Positions 4,213-5,318 of a stretch of DNA of 5,318 nt are shown one piece after another. Origin of the DNA: an uncultured Clostridia bacterium (GTDB taxonomy: Bacteria; Bacillota; Clostridia; Oscillospirales; Ruminococcaceae); the NCBI GenBank assembly GCA_947630315.1, contig CANRHA010000128.1, forward strand, positions 1-5,318, read 5' to 3'. Made by a program: the position numbers and the translations under genes. Within the stretch, counting starts at the first letter, position 1, and each line of letters begins with the position of its first letter. The notes beneath the pieces are model-generated. The model saw only the letters and a program-made list of their open reading frames with translations, was not told the DNA's origin and did no database searches.

Positions 4213-5318
4213 TTACGAATTTTCCTCGATATACTGCGCTATGATTTTGTTCTGCTCCTCGAGGTAGTAGTCGAAGCTGTCGGAATACTGCTCCTTGAGC
4301 TGCGCCCAGGTGGTGTTGGCGGAACGGGCTATGTCGTCGCGGAAGTGGTTGTAAACCGCGTTGAGGTTGTCTATAAGGTTGCCGTTCAAGTACATAGTGG
4401 TGTTGTTGAGAACTATCTCGCGGCACTCGTCGTACATGTCGAGCATGTCCTGGTTCCACTTATAAACTTCTTCAAGCTGTTTTCTGTCTATTCTTATTAC
4501 CGTCGGGTCGATTATCTTGAACCTCTCGCACTGTGCAAACAGAGCTACGCCCTCGGGGTTCTTTGCGCCGGATACTATCATGTAGCCGGTGGGTATTGCG
4601 GCAAGGTAGTAGTTGCCGTCGCCGTCCTCCCATCTCGGAAGCGGAACGTACATAAGCTCGCCTGCGGCAATATCGCCCCAAACATCGGATATCTCGGCGA
4701 CGGTGCCCTGAATGCTTGTGAACAGGCACATGTAGAACAGGGTCTTGCCCTCTTTTACGCCCGCGCCTACCTGATGGTCGTTTCTGCCGGCCCAGTAGTC
4801 GTTGCCGACATGGTATGTGCAGCCGTTCTTTACAAGGTTGTAAAGCAGATCGTTTACAGCCTCAAAAATCGGGTCGTCGATGTTGGAATAGAATTTTCCC
4901 TCGTCGTCCTTGTAGATGAACTTTGCGCCGGTGGCCTCCTGGTTGAGAGCGCCGTTGAAGGTGTAACCCTCGAGAGCGAAGCGGTCGTCCTCCTCGTCCG
5001 AGAACTCCATGCACATCTCGTAGAACCTATCCCAGGTCCATTCGTCGTTGTAGTAAAGCTCCATCGGGTCGTCGAAGCCCCAGCTGTCGATAACTCTCTT
5101 GTTGTAAGGGCAGATGTCGCGGAAGGTCACGTCGGTGACGAGCGCAAAGTGGTGTTTGCCGAGGGCGAAGTACTCCGCGGCCTCCTCCATTCCCTCCCAG
5201 AGCTTTTCCGAGTAGTCGACGTAGTCGTCGACGGGAACAAAGGTGCCCTTTATGCAGTACATCGGGAAGGTCGCCTCAGAGCTTATTCCGGCGGGGAAGA
5301 AGTCGGGCGAGTCGTCCG
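4213..5318 (-). CDS. ABC-transporter extracellular solute-binding protein, family 1 (C-terminal 367 residues; 5' end outside window)
   Basis: The frame is open from the right edge to the TAA at 4215-4213. The ATG at 5262-5260 is internal: the 18 codons before it read on without a stop and include SPDFFPAG, the typical lobe motif of clostridial sugar-type binding proteins. Other family features are an IDEYVD-like VDDYVDYSEKLWEGM segment, HFALVTDVTFRDICPYNKR (start of the second lobe crossover), NDEWTWDRFYEMCMEFSD where EWTWDxF is characteristic, and YLAAIPTGYMI followed by NPEGVALFAQCERF near the C-terminal lobe. The mature protein would be a lipoprotein outside the membrane, but the signal peptide and lipobox lie upstream of the window. 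The sequence is rich in Asp, Glu, Tyr and Trp, common for sugar-binding clefts. The ligand is unknown; carbohydrate is likely by family. Permease genes are not visible: downstream is a terminator and the convergent degV, so they would have to lie upstream or elsewhere. Confidence 0.88.
   Translation of the reverse strand, partial: DDSPDFFPAGISSEATFPMYCIKGTFVPVDDYVDYSEKLWEGMEEAAEYFALGKHHFALVTDVTFRDICPYNKRVIDSWGFDDPMELYYNDEWTWDRFYEMCMEFSDEEDDRFALEGYTFNGALNQEATGAKFIYKDDEGKFYSNIDDPIFEAVNDLLYNLVKNGCTYHVGNDYWAGRNDHQVGAGVKEGKTLFYMCLFTSIQGTVAEISDVWGDIAAGELMYVPLPRWEDGDGNYYLAAIPTGYMIVSGAKNPEGVALFAQCERFKIIDPTVIRIDRKQLEEVYKWNQDMLDMYDECREIVLNNTTMYLNGNLIDNLNAVYNHFRDDIARSANTTWAQLKEQYSDSFDYYLEEQNKIIAQYIEENS

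Noticed and set aside
4205..4729. Minus-strand open frames in another frame within the solute-binding-protein gene
   Set aside because: Translations are dominated by Arg, His, Gln and Pro, typical of a frame-shifted reading, while the main frame matches the family throughout.

Overview
The window reads as a stretch of chromosome from a Gram-positive, low-to-medium GC bacterium of the class Clostridia. An Oscillospiraceae/Ruminococcus-like gut anaerobe is my best guess. The basis is the mix of families (IreB/UPF0297, DUF1836, DegV, a clostridial-style family 1 solute-binding protein, a gut-type GH130 mannoside phosphorylase), strong AGGAGG-type ribosome binding sites, sigma-A consensus promoters in AT-rich gaps, and compact GC-rich terminators. 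No mobile element, CRISPR array, tRNA or rRNA was seen.

Layout from left to right. (1) The 3' end of pheT (+), covering the last part of the synthetase-like core and the complete C-terminal FDX-ACB domain. (2) A 160-base gap with a good sigma-A promoter and a perfect palindrome over its start site, driving ireB (+), a short single-gene unit closed by a strong terminator. (3) A second, bidirectional hairpin between the convergent ireB and DUF1836 genes. (4) A two-gene minus-strand unit transcribed from right to left: a GH130 beta-mannoside phosphorylase followed 26 bases later by a DUF1836 protein with a predicted HTH. (5) A 310-base divergent control region with two near-consensus promoters back to back, and palindromic sites on the rightward side. 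(6) degV (+), a FakB-type fatty-acid-binding protein, with a leader of about 146 bases. (7) Convergent terminators. (8) The C-terminal 367 codons of an ABC-transporter solute-binding protein (-), whose 5' end lies beyond the right edge.

Functionally the region combines housekeeping genes (pheT, ireB), carbohydrate scavenging (GH130, perhaps the solute-binding protein) and lipid handling (degV). Only GH130 and DUF1836 look co-transcribed. The solute-binding protein could supply sugars to the same metabolism, but nothing in the sequence proves it. I found no clearly new multi-gene system. The items most worth a second look are the palindromes at the degV and ireB promoters, the GH130-DUF1836 pairing, and the altered phosphoacceptor region and unusual position of ireB.
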